The position numbers and the translations under genes were made by a program. From Actinomyces oris (GTDB taxonomy: Bacteria; Actinomycetota; Actinomycetes; Actinomycetales; Actinomycetaceae), in the NCBI RefSeq assembly GCF_006546825.1, contig NZ_VICC01000004.1, positions 433,629 to 497,628 on the forward strand: a stretch of DNA of 64,000 bases, read 5' to 3'. Positions within the stretch are counted from its first letter, which is position 1. Every line of letters begins with the position of its first letter. Under the pieces are notes generated by a model. It was not told where the DNA came from. It saw nothing but the letters and a program-made list of their open reading frames with translations, and ran no database searches. Positions 27,288-38,135 of this stretch are shown here, piece by piece.

Positions 27288-28208
27288 TCACGCCTCCCTT
27301 TCGTGCGTGTCACGCCCGGAAGAAGCCTCCTGATCGCCGCAGGCGGACAAGGTGGAGGCCCTCGGATCCATGCGGCCAGGGGTGCGGCGGCCTGCGGTGA
27401 CCACCCCAGGGCCGGCCGGCACCGCGGCACGCGCATGCGCCGGGGGCGGGGCGGCGCTCAGCACCAGGGCGCCCAGGACCCGCCCACCTCCCGCCCGCAG
27501 CGCCCGGGCGCAGGCTCCCAGAGTGGCCCCGGTGGTCACGACGTCGTCGACCAGCAGGATCGGCAGGCCGGTGACGGCGGCCAGCAGGCGCGGAGCCTGG
27601 GCGCGGTTGCCCCGTCGCTGACGGGCGGATCGGCCCGCCTGGTGCGCCCCACCGCCCCGACGGCGCAGCAGGTCCGTGCTCAGCACGAGCGCTGCGGGTT
27701 CCTGCCCGGCCCACTGCGCGCAGATCCCCCGGGTGACGGCGTCGGCCAGGTGGGCCGCCACCAGGCGACCGCGCAGACGGCGCACGATCCCGGAGGGCGC
27801 GGGGACCACGACCAGCACCCGCGCGTCCCCGGTGGAACCGGTCCAGACCTCTGTGGGAGGGTGCGCCTGCGCCCACCGGCGCCCCAGGTGCCGACCGGAT
27901 CGGGCCATCACCTCCGACAGGTCCTCCCGGGCACCGTTCTTCCAGCCCAGCACCATGGTGCGCACCGGGCCGGTGTAGGAGGCCAGGGCCCAGATGTCCA
28001 GGTCGTCGGCGGCATCGGCGTGCTCCACGGCGAAGGGGGCGGCCTCGAGCAGCTCCCGACACCGCGGGCACAGCGCCGTCTCCCAGCGCCCACAGCCCGC
28101 ACAGCTGGTCGGCAGGCCCAGCGACAGGGCCGGGGAGAAATCCGCCGACAGGCCCAGTGGCGGGCCGAGTGCGGCGGGACGGCGGGGCTCGTGGCGACGG
28201 TGCTCCAT
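27288..28208 (-). CDS. comF: ComF-family phosphoribosyltransferase-like protein
   Basis: A 306-residue ComF/GntX-type protein associated with DNA uptake or nucleotide salvage in bacteria. A zinc-ribbon-like N-terminus (TSCAGCGRWETALCPRC, two CxxC pairs) leads to a type I phosphoribosyltransferase domain whose PRPP loop is ILLVDDVVTTGATLGA. The middle contains GRSARQRRGN, typical of ComF (QxGLsxxeR region). The ATG at 28208 is preferred; the frame is open further upstream without family similarity. The C-terminal ~35 residues after the PRT core are variable. Confidence 0.88.
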   Translation of the reverse strand: MEHRRHEPRRPAALGPPLGLSADFSPALSLGLPTSCAGCGRWETALCPRCRELLEAAPFAVEHADAADDLDIWALASYTGPVRTMVLGWKNGAREDLSEVMARSGRHLGRRWAQAHPPTEVWTGSTGDARVLVVVPAPSGIVRRLRGRLVAAHLADAVTRGICAQWAGQEPAALVLSTDLLRRRGGGAHQAGRSARQRRGNRAQAPRLLAAVTGLPILLVDDVVTTGATLGACARALRAGGGRVLGALVLSAAPPPAHARAAVPAGPGVVTAGRRTPGRMDPRASTLSACGDQEASSGRDTHEREA

Positions 28209-28538
28209 ATCCCCACTGTGACGCAGGCGGAACCTTCCCGCTCCTGGCGGCGCTCGCGGTCCACACCACGAAGGGACGGCCGTCGTCGTCGTCCCCTGTG
28301 GCCCCGTGCCCCACCTGTGTCCTCGGTGGGAAGAATCTCGGTGCTGGAAAGACCGCCGCCCAGCGAGGTCCACTAGAGTACGGAGGCAGGTAGCCGGTGA
28401 GACCTGAGCCGATACCGAGCCGATCCTGAGCCGATTCCGCGTCGATTTCGATTTGATTCCGAGTCGGCCGACTCGACCGATACGGCCTGCGTCTCATCGT
28501 CGCTCTTCGCAATCTGACGTCCCAAGGGAGAATGCAGC
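28209..28538. promoter_or_regulatory. Divergent comF/secA intergenic region
   Basis: This 330-bp non-coding region has the secA ribosome site AAGGGAG (28524-28530), three close copies of GAGCCGAT between about 28405 and 28436, and a perfect 16-bp palindrome (28460-28475, listed separately). Promoters for both comF and secA must lie here. I could not pick convincing -35/-10 pairs. Confidence 0.45.
28460..28475. promoter_or_regulatory. 16-bp perfect palindrome upstream of secA
   Basis: CGAGTCGG (28460-28467) is followed without spacer by its exact inverse CCGACTCG (28468-28475). It lies 63 bp before the secA GTG. It may be an operator; with no loop it is an unlikely terminator. Confidence 0.4.
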
Positions 28539-31370
<2,832 letters not shown>

Positions 31371-31400
31371 GGCTCAGCGCGAGCTGACACGACTGTCGAT

Positions 31401-31443
31401 GATCCCGTCGGAACCCGGCAACCAACCGGGGTTCGGCGGGATC
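31401..31443. terminator. Terminator hairpin after secA
   Basis: The left arm starting GATCCCG at 31401 pairs with the right arm ending CGGGATC at 31443; inner AACCCGG/CCGGGTT pairing gives a long, slightly imperfect stem around CAACCAA. It lies between secA and the convergent Rv3235-like gene and overlaps the latter's stop codon, so it can serve both. Confidence 0.65.
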
Positions 31444-31957
31444 ACGCCATCTCCAGGCCGGTGAGGATCCAGCGTTCGCGCAGCAGCTCCAGGCGTGCTG
31501 CCGCGGCCCGGACCCGGTGGCCCTCCTCCAGCAGGACAGTGGCCTCGCAGGCTCCCGACATGGTCAGCTCGGTGCGCACGCTACGGATGCGCGGACGTCG
31601 CGGGCTCGACTGGCCTCCCAGGATCCGGGCGGCCAGGCCCGCCCGGCGGGCGAGGGCCTCGAACAGGGAGGGGCTGGTCCAACGGACCAGGTGGTCCACC
31701 GGGCGCAGCCCGGCCAGGACCTCGCTGGCGGCCGTCACCACGATGGCGGCGGTGCGCGAGGCGTCAGTGCCGGCGGCGGGCCACTGCGTCAGAGGCGCAC
31801 CCCGCGTGACGGAGCCTGCGTCGTTCACGGGCTTGGAGGGTTTGTGCGGAACCGCACGAGTCGGCGTCGGGTGGCTCGGTGTGGGGCGGCTACGACGTTG
31901 AGCGTCGGTCTTGCGGCGTGCGGGGCGGGTGGCTTGGACAGTGGTGGTCGCGGTCAT
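31442..31957 (-). CDS. Rv3235 family protein
   Basis: A 171-residue actinobacterial protein. The first ~60 residues are basic and low-complexity (Arg, Pro, Thr); the rest carries the family pattern: TAAIVVTAASEVLAGLRPVDHLVRW, then RSVRTELTMSGACEATVLLEEGHRVRAAAARLEL and a terminal RWILTGLEM. In M. tuberculosis Rv3235 lies near secA1 (Rv3240c) as here. ATG 31957 has AGGAG at normal spacing. The role is unknown; the fold resembles SecA-associated or NTF2-like small domains only by general shape, so no function is claimed. Confidence 0.82.
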   Translation of the reverse strand: MTATTTVQATRPARRKTDAQRRSRPTPSHPTPTRAVPHKPSKPVNDAGSVTRGAPLTQWPAAGTDASRTAAIVVTAASEVLAGLRPVDHLVRWTSPSLFEALARRAGLAARILGGQSSPRRPRIRSVRTELTMSGACEATVLLEEGHRVRAAAARLELLRERWILTGLEMA

Positions 31958-32066
31958 GGTGGGCTCCTGGGAGTGGGAGGGTGCCCCGTGGGCACGGAGT
32001 GCGAAGTGGAATGGGGAAGGTGTTCGGTGCCTGCGGTGGGGGCCGCCGGCGCGGGTGCGTTGTGGT

Positions 32067-32900
32067 TCATCGTGATGGCGCCTGACCTCCTGCCGGTGTG
32101 CTCGGTGCGGACAAGGCGTCCGGGACGCTCAGGACCGTGCCGGGCCGGATCAACGAGGGATCGGCGCCGATGGCCTCGGAGTTGGCGCGGTACAGGGCCG
32201 GCCAGTCCTGTGCGATCTGTGCGGGGGCGGAGCCGGTGGGCAGGAGGTGAGCGGTGATGGACCACAGGCTCTCGCCGGGCGCGACGGTATGAGTGGGGCT
32301 CGAGGAGGGTGGGGCGTCGGGGCCGGTAGGGGGCTGCGCCGCCTGGCTGCCCGGCGGTGTCGAGTCTGTTGACTGGCTTGCGCCCTCCGAGTCGCTCGAA
32401 CCGGTCGCAGCGCTCGACGGGGACTGAGCGGCCGGCGTCGACGGCGTCGAGGACTGCGACGGCGGTGAGGCGGGCGCCGAGCTGGTGGGGCGCCATCCCA
32501 GGTCATCCCCGCCACTGGCCTCCTCGCTGGCCAGCGCCGGCGCCGAGGACAGGGAGACGAGCAGCGCGGAGGCGACGATGCGTCTCACCGCTGGCGCTCC
32601 CCAGGCCTCGAGGGCTCTGGCTGCCAGCGCATAGGCGCCGCCGCGACAGCGCTTGCCGGGGTCGTTCGCCCCGGGGCACGTCATGAGTGCCAGGAGGGCC
32701 GAGACCGCGTGCCACAGGGCCCCCAGGGCCCCGCATGTGCAGGTGCCGGCCACCACGGCGTTCGACAGGTCGCTCAGTCCCCAGGCCTGCGGCGGGACCT
32801 GCACGAGCTGCTCCGCGGCGCCGTGGGCCGTGCGTCCCAGAACTATCAGGATGGCCCCTGACGCTGCGGCCAGGAGCGTCAGTCGTTGACGAGCTCCCAT
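32067..32900 (-). CDS. LysM-domain membrane protein
   Basis: A 277-residue protein with an N-terminal hydrophobic helix (TLLAAASGAILIVL), further hydrophobic stretches near 40-70 and a possible export segment near 100-115 ending ALAS. A long Ser/Pro/Thr/Ala linker (about 115-200) follows. The C-terminal LysM module starts THTVAPGESLWSITAHLL and ends RPGTVLSVPDA, which binds peptidoglycan GlcNAc-containing chains. The ATG at 32900 is chosen because GGAGG lies 5 nt upstream; ATG 32912 lacks one. LysM proteins are commonly found in this actinobacterial locus. Confidence 0.85.
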   Translation of the reverse strand: MGARQRLTLLAAASGAILIVLGRTAHGAAEQLVQVPPQAWGLSDLSNAVVAGTCTCGALGALWHAVSALLALMTCPGANDPGKRCRGGAYALAARALEAWGAPAVRRIVASALLVSLSSAPALASEEASGGDDLGWRPTSSAPASPPSQSSTPSTPAAQSPSSAATGSSDSEGASQSTDSTPPGSQAAQPPTGPDAPPSSSPTHTVAPGESLWSITAHLLPTGSAPAQIAQDWPALYRANSEAIGADPSLIRPGTVLSVPDALSAPSTPAGGQAPSR

Positions 32901-32939
32901 GTCATCCTCCATCGCCGATGATGTCGTTTGATGATGTTA

Positions 32940-32968
32940 GGTGTACGCCTATGGTGTGATGATGTCAA
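32940..32968 (-). promoter_or_regulatory. Candidate promoter for the LysM gene
   Basis: On the minus strand a consensus -35 TTGACA (complement of 32963-32968) is followed after 17 bp by TACACC (complement of 32940-32945), a weak -10. The -10 side overlaps an imperfect palindrome (AGGTGTACGCCT, 32939-32950), and GATGATGT recurs three times in 32917-32965, suggesting regulator binding. Confidence 0.35.
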
Positions 32969-33092
32969 TAGTGACGATATGACATGCTGTGCGCTGAGTC
33001 GTGGTAACGGGGTGGGAGTGGTGCTGGAGGCGCACGGCCTGAGCCGCCTCGGAGTGCTTTCCTCGGCGTGCGGACTGTGGTGAGGTGGGCCT

Positions 33093-33641
33093 ATGGACTG
33101 GGACGCGATGATTGCCGACCTGGAGAGCAGCTTCGATGCTGAGCGCCGTGCGGACCTGGTGGCTCAGAGCGTCGAGCTCGCGGAGGCCGAGCACGCCTCC
33201 ATCGAGCTCGTCGACCGTCTGCGAGGCTCGGTGGGCCGACTCATCCACCTGCGGACTCGCGGCGGTGTCCCCGTCGACGGCGTGGCCTGCCGGGTGGAGC
33301 CCTCCTACGTCCTCGTCGATGAGGGGGAGGGGCTGCAGGCCGTCGTCCCGGTGAGCGCGGTGGCCACAGTGATGTCACTGGCCGGTCCTGCGCCCCTGGA
33401 CGGCCGCCGTCGGCCCACGCTGACGGCCCTGATGCGTGAGATCGCCCGACGCGGAGCGCGGGTGCGCCTGGTGCTGGGCTCCGGAGAAGTGGTAGGGCGG
33501 CTGGTCCGGGTGGGAGCGGATCATGTCGATGTCGCCGTCGACCCTGAGGGCGGCATTCGCTCGCGTCGCGCTCCCGGGGCGGGCGGCGCAGGGGTTGTCA
33601 GCGTCATGACCGCTGCGATCGAGGTGCTGCGCAGTCGCTGA
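33093..33641 (+). CDS. Conserved actinobacterial protein of unknown function
   Basis: A 182-residue soluble protein without signal or membrane segments. It has an N-terminal acidic helix (DWDAMIADLESSFDAERRADL), a middle region with two short beta-like repeats (SVGRLIHLRTRGGVPVDGVA; ARVRLVLGSGEVVGRLVRVGADHVDVAV) that look like SH3/Sm-type barrels, and a Gly/Ala-rich C-terminal turn. Homologues in actinobacteria are found next to BldC-like and SAF genes. I do not recognise a catalytic motif. Confidence 0.7.
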   Translation: MDWDAMIADLESSFDAERRADLVAQSVELAEAEHASIELVDRLRGSVGRLIHLRTRGGVPVDGVACRVEPSYVLVDEGEGLQAVVPVSAVATVMSLAGPAPLDGRRRPTLTALMREIARRGARVRLVLGSGEVVGRLVRVGADHVDVAVDPEGGIRSRRAPGAGGAGVVSVMTAAIEVLRSR

Positions 33642-33664
33642 CGTCGGCTGGCGGGCAGAGAGGT

Positions 33665-33889
33665 TCAGGGCGCCCCGTCCTCGTTCCAGCCCGCGGCGAC
33701 CATGGCCCTGGTGGAGGCGAGCTGGCGCTGGATGTAGTCCTCCAGGGCCTGGTCCTCGATGCGCCAGAGCTTGCGGGCGCCGACCTGAATGGCGGGAAGG
33801 TCACCGGTGCGGATGAGAGCGCGCACGGCCTGGGCGGAGAGCTGAAGCTGCTCGGCGACGTCGGCGATGGTCAGGAATCGTGTGCTCAT
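33665..33889 (-). CDS. BldC-like helix-turn-helix protein
   Basis: A 74-residue MerR/excisionase-type DNA-binding protein. The sequence FLTIADVAEQLQLSAQAVRALIRTGDLPAIQVGARKLWRIE is the complete winged HTH of the BldC/excisionase family. Actinobacterial BldC is a developmental regulator that binds DNA cooperatively. ATG 33889 fits the family start; the longer frame upstream is not similar to the family. It is convergent with the unknown protein gene (23 bp) and divergent from the SAF gene. Confidence 0.85.
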   Translation of the reverse strand: MSTRFLTIADVAEQLQLSAQAVRALIRTGDLPAIQVGARKLWRIEDQALEDYIQRQLASTRAMVAAGWNEDGAP

Positions 33890-34005
33890 ACCACGATGAT
33901 CCCACTGCTGGATCCGCTCCACAATTCTTAAAGACACTTGTGGATAACCTTGAGGTACTATTTTATCCCAACGATGATTGCAGGAGATCAAGGAGGATTC
34001 CCGTG

Positions 34006-34770
34006 ATGTCATCTCGCCGCAGTCGAACCCTGACCGGTCCTGAGCGTCCCCGCGGTCGTTGGCGCCGGCCTGCCTGGAAGGATCCGCGTATGGCCGGGGG
34101 AGTGGTGCTGGTGGCCGGGGCCGTGGCCCTGGGGGCCTGGGCGGTCGACGCGGCCGCTGATACCACTCGCGTCTACGTCCTCTCCCAGGACGTCGCTCCC
34201 GGGACGGACCTGACTGCCGACGGCATTCTTACGGTGGTCGAGGCCCATCCCGGCACCGATGCCTACGTCGAGGCCGGGCACCTGCCGGACGGCGCCGTGT
34301 CCACGCGCTCCATGCGCAAGGGAGAGCTGCTGGCTGCGGCGGCCGTCAACAGCGGCCGGGAGCAGGAGCTGCGGCCGGTGGTCCTCACTGTCGCCTCCAA
34401 CCTGCCGGCCTCGACCAAGGTCGGTGACTACGTCGATCTGTGGATCGTGCCCAAGGAGGGCGTGGCGGGCCGGCCCGCAGCCCAGGCGCCTGCCGCCGGG
34501 CAGGGTGGACAGGGAGGACAGGGAGGACAGGGAGGTCAAGGTGACCAGTCGGGGCAGGCCGAGGGGACTGGAGCCCGCCGCGTGGCCACAGGGCTGGTCA
34601 TCGCCTCAGTCGGTGAGACCAGCAAGGGACTGATCTCCGGACCCGGCACCGGGGTGGAGGTCAAGGTTCCCGAGGCCTCCCTCGCCGCCGTTCTCAGCGC
34701 CGTCGGGCAGGAGGGGGCGCTCGTCCTGGTTCCCACCGGCCAGGAAGCGCCGGCGGAGAAGGCCTCGTGA
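34006..34770 (+). CDS. SAF-domain protein (CpaB/RcpC-like)
   Basis: A 254-residue protein with a basic N-terminus, one transmembrane helix (about 28-50), then an SAF domain (TTRVYVLSQDVAPGTDLTAD ... SMRKGELL) as in the CpaB/RcpC family that acts in Flp-type pilus assembly. A later beta-rich part includes LPASTKVGDYVDLWIVP. A Gly/Gln-rich repeat lies near 165-185. The ribosome site AGGAGG is at 33991-33996; GTG 34003 is an alternative start 3 bp upstream. Its stop overlaps the GTG of the next gene. No other pilus genes are in the window, so the role may differ from pilus assembly. Confidence 0.78.
   Translation: MSSRRSRTLTGPERPRGRWRRPAWKDPRMAGGVVLVAGAVALGAWAVDAAADTTRVYVLSQDVAPGTDLTADGILTVVEAHPGTDAYVEAGHLPDGAVSTRSMRKGELLAAAAVNSGREQELRPVVLTVASNLPASTKVGDYVDLWIVPKEGVAGRPAAQAPAAGQGGQGGQGGQGGQGDQSGQAEGTGARRVATGLVIASVGETSKGLISGPGTGVEVKVPEASLAAVLSAVGQEGALVLVPTGQEAPAEKAS
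34501..34541 (+). repeat. 9-bp tandem repeat in the SAF gene
   Basis: Four to five near-identical CAGGGAGGA units encode a GQGGQGGQGGQGG stretch. In-frame units mean copy-number changes would alter linker length without frameshift. Confidence 0.7.
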
Positions 34771-36638
34771 GCGCGCCGGGTGCCGGAGTCCTCCTGGCTC
34801 TCAGCGGCGACGACGCCGAGATCCTGCGGGCGCTGAGCCAGGCGGGAAGCGGGCTGTGCGTCGTGCGCCGATGCGCCGACCTGCCCGAGCTGCTCTCAGC
34901 GGGAATGGCCGGACTGGCGGGATTCGCCCTGCTGGACACCGGTTTCGACGAGATCGACCGTACCGTCCTGGATCGGCTCACGCGTGCGGGCCTGACCGGA
35001 ATGCTCCTGGTGGAGGCCCACGAGGAGGAGCGCTGGCGCAGTGCGGGGTGGCCGATTCTCCGGCGCGACACGGAGCCCGGCCGGATCTGCGCGGCGCTGC
35101 AGGACCTCGTGCGTCGTGGCGGGGCTTCCGGCGTGGCCTCCACCGGGAGCGGGCCGGCAGCTGACAGCGCCGACTGGCTGAGCGCCGCCACCCCCGCTTC
35201 GACGGAACCGAGCACGGAACCGCACACTGCCGCCCAGGAGACCGCCTGGCTCGAAGAGCTGTGGCGCCAGTCGCCCGGCTCCCCTGAGAGCGGGACGGCG
35301 CCGTCGCAGCCGCCCCGGGTCTCCAACGACGCCGGAGCCGAGGAGGACACGGGGCAGAACCGGCTGCGCGGCCGGGAGCCGGCCGCCGCGGATACGCCGG
35401 AGCCTGTGCTCCCGGTCGCGGCGAGCCCGGCGGGTGACGAGCGTGGAGGGAGGGTCGTCCTGGTGTGGGGGCCTCATGGTGCTCCCGGGCGCTCGACGGT
35501 CGCCGCCTCCCTCGCCCACGGCCTGGCCGCCTGCGGCGGCGCGATCCTCGTGGACGCCGACGTCGAGGCTCCCAGCCTCGTCCAGCTCCTCGGCATGCCG
35601 GAGGACTCCTCGGCCCTGGCCGGGGCCGCCCGTCTGGCCACCCATGGCCGCCTTGACGCGGAGAGCTTTCGACGAATCCTGGCTCCGGTGGGCGATGGGC
35701 TCTTCCTGCTGGGCGGCCTGGGCAGGTCCGGGCGCTGGCGCGAGCTGCCACCGGCCTCGATGACCGAGGTGTGGGTGCAGTGCCGCCGGGCCGCGGCCTG
35801 GACCGTTGTCGACGTCGCCGGCGGGCCCGCCGATGACGATGTCGACGACTTCACCCTTGAGCCTGGACGTGGGGCTGTGACGGCCGACCTGGTGTCGCAC
35901 GCCGACGTCATCCTGGTCGTCGGCGGGGCCGACCCCGTCGGGGTGCGCCGCCTGCTCCAGCTCCTCGATGAGATGGGGGCCTCCATGAACCCCGCAGGCC
36001 GGGTCGAGGTCGTCATCAACCGGGTGCGGGCCTCGGCCGCAGGACCTTCTCCCCAGCAGGCTCTGCGAGAGGCCCTGGCGCGTTTCGGCGGGCTGGAGGA
36101 CATTGTGCTCCTGCCCGACGACGCGGCGACGGCCGACGCCTGTCTGCTTCAGGGGTGCAGTGTTCTGGAGCAGGCGCCCGCCAGTGCACTGGGCAAGGCT
36201 CTCAGTGCACTGGTCGACCGGATCGATCCGCGGGTCGCAGCGCTACGCAGGGCGGCCTCCCCGCGTCGTTCCCTGCTGTGGCGCTCCAAGCGGCGCGGTG
36301 GGCGCCGGGGCCGCAGGAGCTCCGCGGCCCAGGCCGCGACCGGCAGAAGCAGGAGCCGCTCGAACGTGTGCAGCGCGGGTGCGAGGCGCCGCCGCCGAGG
36401 CGGGGACGGGGGACGGGTGGTCGGTGAACGACCGCCGGCTCCCCAGGCGCCCAGCGGACTCATCCAGGCGCCGCCGCAGTCGCCTCCGGGCCTGCCACCA
36501 TCGATCCAGCCGGCGAGCCAGCCAGTGAACCAGCCGCAGAGGCCGGTCCTCGGCTCGCCGCACCAACCCGGGACAGAGTCGAGTACGGGAACGCCCCCGG
36601 GGTCGGCGCCGCCGGGAACTGGCCGACACCGCTACTGA
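34767..36638 (+). CDS. MinD/CpaE-like ATPase
   Basis: A 623-residue protein. Residues 1-110 resemble a degenerate receiver-like domain as in CpaE/TadZ (LLALSGDDAEILRALSQ ... GFALLDTG). A Pro/Ala linker follows, then a MinD/ParA-type ATPase at about 230-500, with P-loop GAPGRST (238-244), ILVDADVEAPSLVQLLG, VVDVAGGPADD and VVINRVRA. The P-loop Lys is replaced by Arg (R242), known also in other actinobacterial members. A basic C-terminal segment and Pro/Gln tail complete it. The GTG start overlaps the SAF stop, so the two are coupled; SAF plus CpaE-like ATPase suggests a polar or septal membrane complex. Confidence 0.82.
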   Translation: MSAPGAGVLLALSGDDAEILRALSQAGSGLCVVRRCADLPELLSAGMAGLAGFALLDTGFDEIDRTVLDRLTRAGLTGMLLVEAHEEERWRSAGWPILRRDTEPGRICAALQDLVRRGGASGVASTGSGPAADSADWLSAATPASTEPSTEPHTAAQETAWLEELWRQSPGSPESGTAPSQPPRVSNDAGAEEDTGQNRLRGREPAAADTPEPVLPVAASPAGDERGGRVVLVWGPHGAPGRSTVAASLAHGLAACGGAILVDADVEAPSLVQLLGMPEDSSALAGAARLATHGRLDAESFRRILAPVGDGLFLLGGLGRSGRWRELPPASMTEVWVQCRRAAAWTVVDVAGGPADDDVDDFTLEPGRGAVTADLVSHADVILVVGGADPVGVRRLLQLLDEMGASMNPAGRVEVVINRVRASAAGPSPQQALREALARFGGLEDIVLLPDDAATADACLLQGCSVLEQAPASALGKALSALVDRIDPRVAALRRAASPRRSLLWRSKRRGGRRGRRSSAAQAATGRSRSRSNVCSAGARRRRRGGDGGRVVGERPPAPQAPSGLIQAPPQSPPGLPPSIQPASQPVNQPQRPVLGSPHQPGTESSTGTPPGSAPPGTGRHRY

Positions 36639-36722
36639 GAACCGGAGCGCGGGCCGTGCCGGGTGGGCCGCCCGGCTGCTTCGTGGAAGGGGGTGAGCGC
36701 GGAGGTAGGGCAGACTGGGCGC

Positions 36723-37205
36723 ATGCGCATCTACCTGCCCGCCACCGCCGCCCACCTGCGTGCAAGCGTCCTGGGGTCCTCGCACCAGCCGCTCACGGCT
36801 CACGCCGCCACCCCGGCCCTCGCCCAGGCCCTGCCTGAGGAGGATGAGGAGGGCCTGGAGGTCTCCGCCTCGCTGTGCGCCGCCGACGCCTCCGTCGTCC
36901 TTCTGGCCGAGCCTGAGGCCGCGGGGCTGGCCGACCGGCGCATCGTCATCGCGGCCGACGTCGATGCCGAGAACGTTCGCGAGCTTCCCGTGGAGGGCGA
37001 TGTACTGCCCGGTACGATCAAGGTCACCGGTGAGATCTCCTGGGAGGACGTCGCCGCCCTGCTCGTGGACGAGCCCGAGGCGCAGGACGATGTACGAGCC
37101 GCCAGACTCGGTGAGGAGGGCGCCTTCGAGCGCGCCGCCGAGGCCGACCTGCTCTGGTACGACGTCACGGAGCGGGGGGCGCTGGCCGAGAGCCTCGGCG
37201 TCTGA
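36723..37205 (+). CDS. DUF6912 family protein
   Basis: A 160-residue small actinobacterial protein that begins MRIYLPATAAHLRA, the conserved family N-terminus, followed by an acidic region (EEDEEGLEVSASLCAADASVVLL) and a regular alpha/beta continuation (RRIVIAADVDAENV). It has no signal or membrane segment. It is the last gene before the rplJ leader. Related small proteins occur near Rv3231c in mycobacteria. The function is unknown. Confidence 0.75.
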   Translation: MRIYLPATAAHLRASVLGSSHQPLTAHAATPALAQALPEEDEEGLEVSASLCAADASVVLLAEPEAAGLADRRIVIAADVDAENVRELPVEGDVLPGTIKVTGEISWEDVAALLVDEPEAQDDVRAARLGEEGAFERAAEADLLWYDVTERGALAESLGV

Positions 37206-37342
37206 CTGGGCCGGCAGCGCAGGTCAGTGCGGGGCGCGTCCGCGTCCGACGTCGGACTGCCCGCTGCCCCGAACCCAGGCCGACCGGGGGATGCTTTCGT
37301 CCAGCATTCGCGGTGACGTGACCAGTTCCACGGCCGCCTGCC

Positions 37343-37373
37343 TTGCGCCGCGGAGGTCGCTGCTGGGTAAGGT
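37343..37373 (+). promoter_or_regulatory. Candidate rplJ-rplL promoter
   Basis: TTGCGC at 37343-37348 and TAAGGT at 37368-37373 are separated by 19 bp. Transcription would start near 37380, exactly where the conserved L10 leader begins. The match to consensus is modest; the position is the main support. Confidence 0.35.
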
Positions 37374-37377
37374 GCTC

Positions 37378-37508
37378 TCTGCCAAAGACCGCAGGTCGCC
37401 CGCTCCGGCGGGACCAAGTCCACATCAGGTGGGGCCGGCGCAGGTGAGAACGAGACTTCTTCGGGCATGCCCGAGTTCAAGCCCCGTGCCCACCGGCGCG
37501 GGGCTTTT
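37378..37508 (+). promoter_or_regulatory. L10 leader RNA with intrinsic attenuator
   Basis: The 5' UTR of rplJ carries the L10 leader pattern: GCCAAAGACCGCAGGTC at 37381-37397 and the partner GCCGGCGCAGGTGA around 37435-37446, forming the kink-turn structure that binds the L10-(L7/L12) complex for autoregulation. It runs into an intrinsic terminator: arm GCCCCGTGCC (37481-37490), loop CACC, arm GGCGCGGGGC (37495-37504), then TTTT at 37505-37508. Repressor binding would favour termination before rplJ, a known ribosomal-protein feedback mechanism. Confidence 0.85.
37481..37508 (+). terminator. Attenuator terminator upstream of rplJ
   Basis: A 10-bp stem (one G-U) with a 4-nt loop is followed by four T. 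It lies 43 bp before the rplJ start and thus acts as an attenuator, not an end-of-gene terminator. It is the only hairpin of the window with a clear U-tract. Confidence 0.75.
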
Positions 37509-37550
37509 CCAGTGAATGGACCCCTGCGGCATACCACGGAAGGAGGGCCC

Positions 37551-38072
37551 ATGGCACGGCCTGACAAGGAAGCAGCCGTTGCTGCACTGGCGGACAAGTT
37601 CCGCCAGGCTGACGCGGTCCTGCTGACTGAGTACCGGGGACTGAGCGTCGCCCAGCTCAAGGAGCTGCGTCGTTCCCTCGCCGGTAACGCCGAGTACACC
37701 GTGGTGAAGAACACGCTTGCTGCGATCGCCGCCCGCCAGGTCGGGCTCGAGGACTTCGCCGACGACCTCACGGGCCCCTCCGCCCTGACGTTCGTCACCG
37801 GTGAGCCGGTCGAGGCCGCCAAGGCTCTGCGTGACTTCGCCAAGGACAACCAGCAGCTCGTCATCAAGGGCGGTGTCATGGACGGCGCCGTGCTGTCCGC
37901 CGACGGCGTTGACAAGCTTGCCTCTCTCGAGTCCCGCGAGGTGCTGCTCGCCAAGACCGCGGGCGCCATCAAGGCGTCCCTGTCCAAGGCTGCGTACCTC
38001 TTCGCCGCACCGGCCTCCAAGGCCGTGCGCACCGTCGACGCCCTGCGCGAGAAGCAGGAGACCGCGGCCTGA
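37551..38072 (+). CDS. rplJ: 50S ribosomal protein L10
   Basis: Stalk base protein anchoring L7/L12 dimers on the 50S subunit. The 173-residue length and MARPDKEAAVAALADKFRQADAVLLTEYRGLSVAQL ... YTVVKNTLAAIAA segments are typical of L10. ATG 37551 has AGGAGG 4 nt upstream. A longer in-frame extension back to 37467 crosses the attenuator hairpin and lacks similarity. It is followed by rplL after 63 bp and regulated by the leader upstream. Confidence 0.97.
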   Translation: MARPDKEAAVAALADKFRQADAVLLTEYRGLSVAQLKELRRSLAGNAEYTVVKNTLAAIAARQVGLEDFADDLTGPSALTFVTGEPVEAAKALRDFAKDNQQLVIKGGVMDGAVLSADGVDKLASLESREVLLAKTAGAIKASLSKAAYLFAAPASKAVRTVDALREKQETAA

Positions 38073-38135
38073 GGCCGCACGCGTCATCCACCAACCCTGC
38101 GCGCGCAGGAACCTGATAAGGAAGGAACGCCCATC

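Noticed and set aside
34501..34541. CRISPR or minisatellite element
   Set aside because: The units are coding glycine/glutamine repeats of 9 bp.
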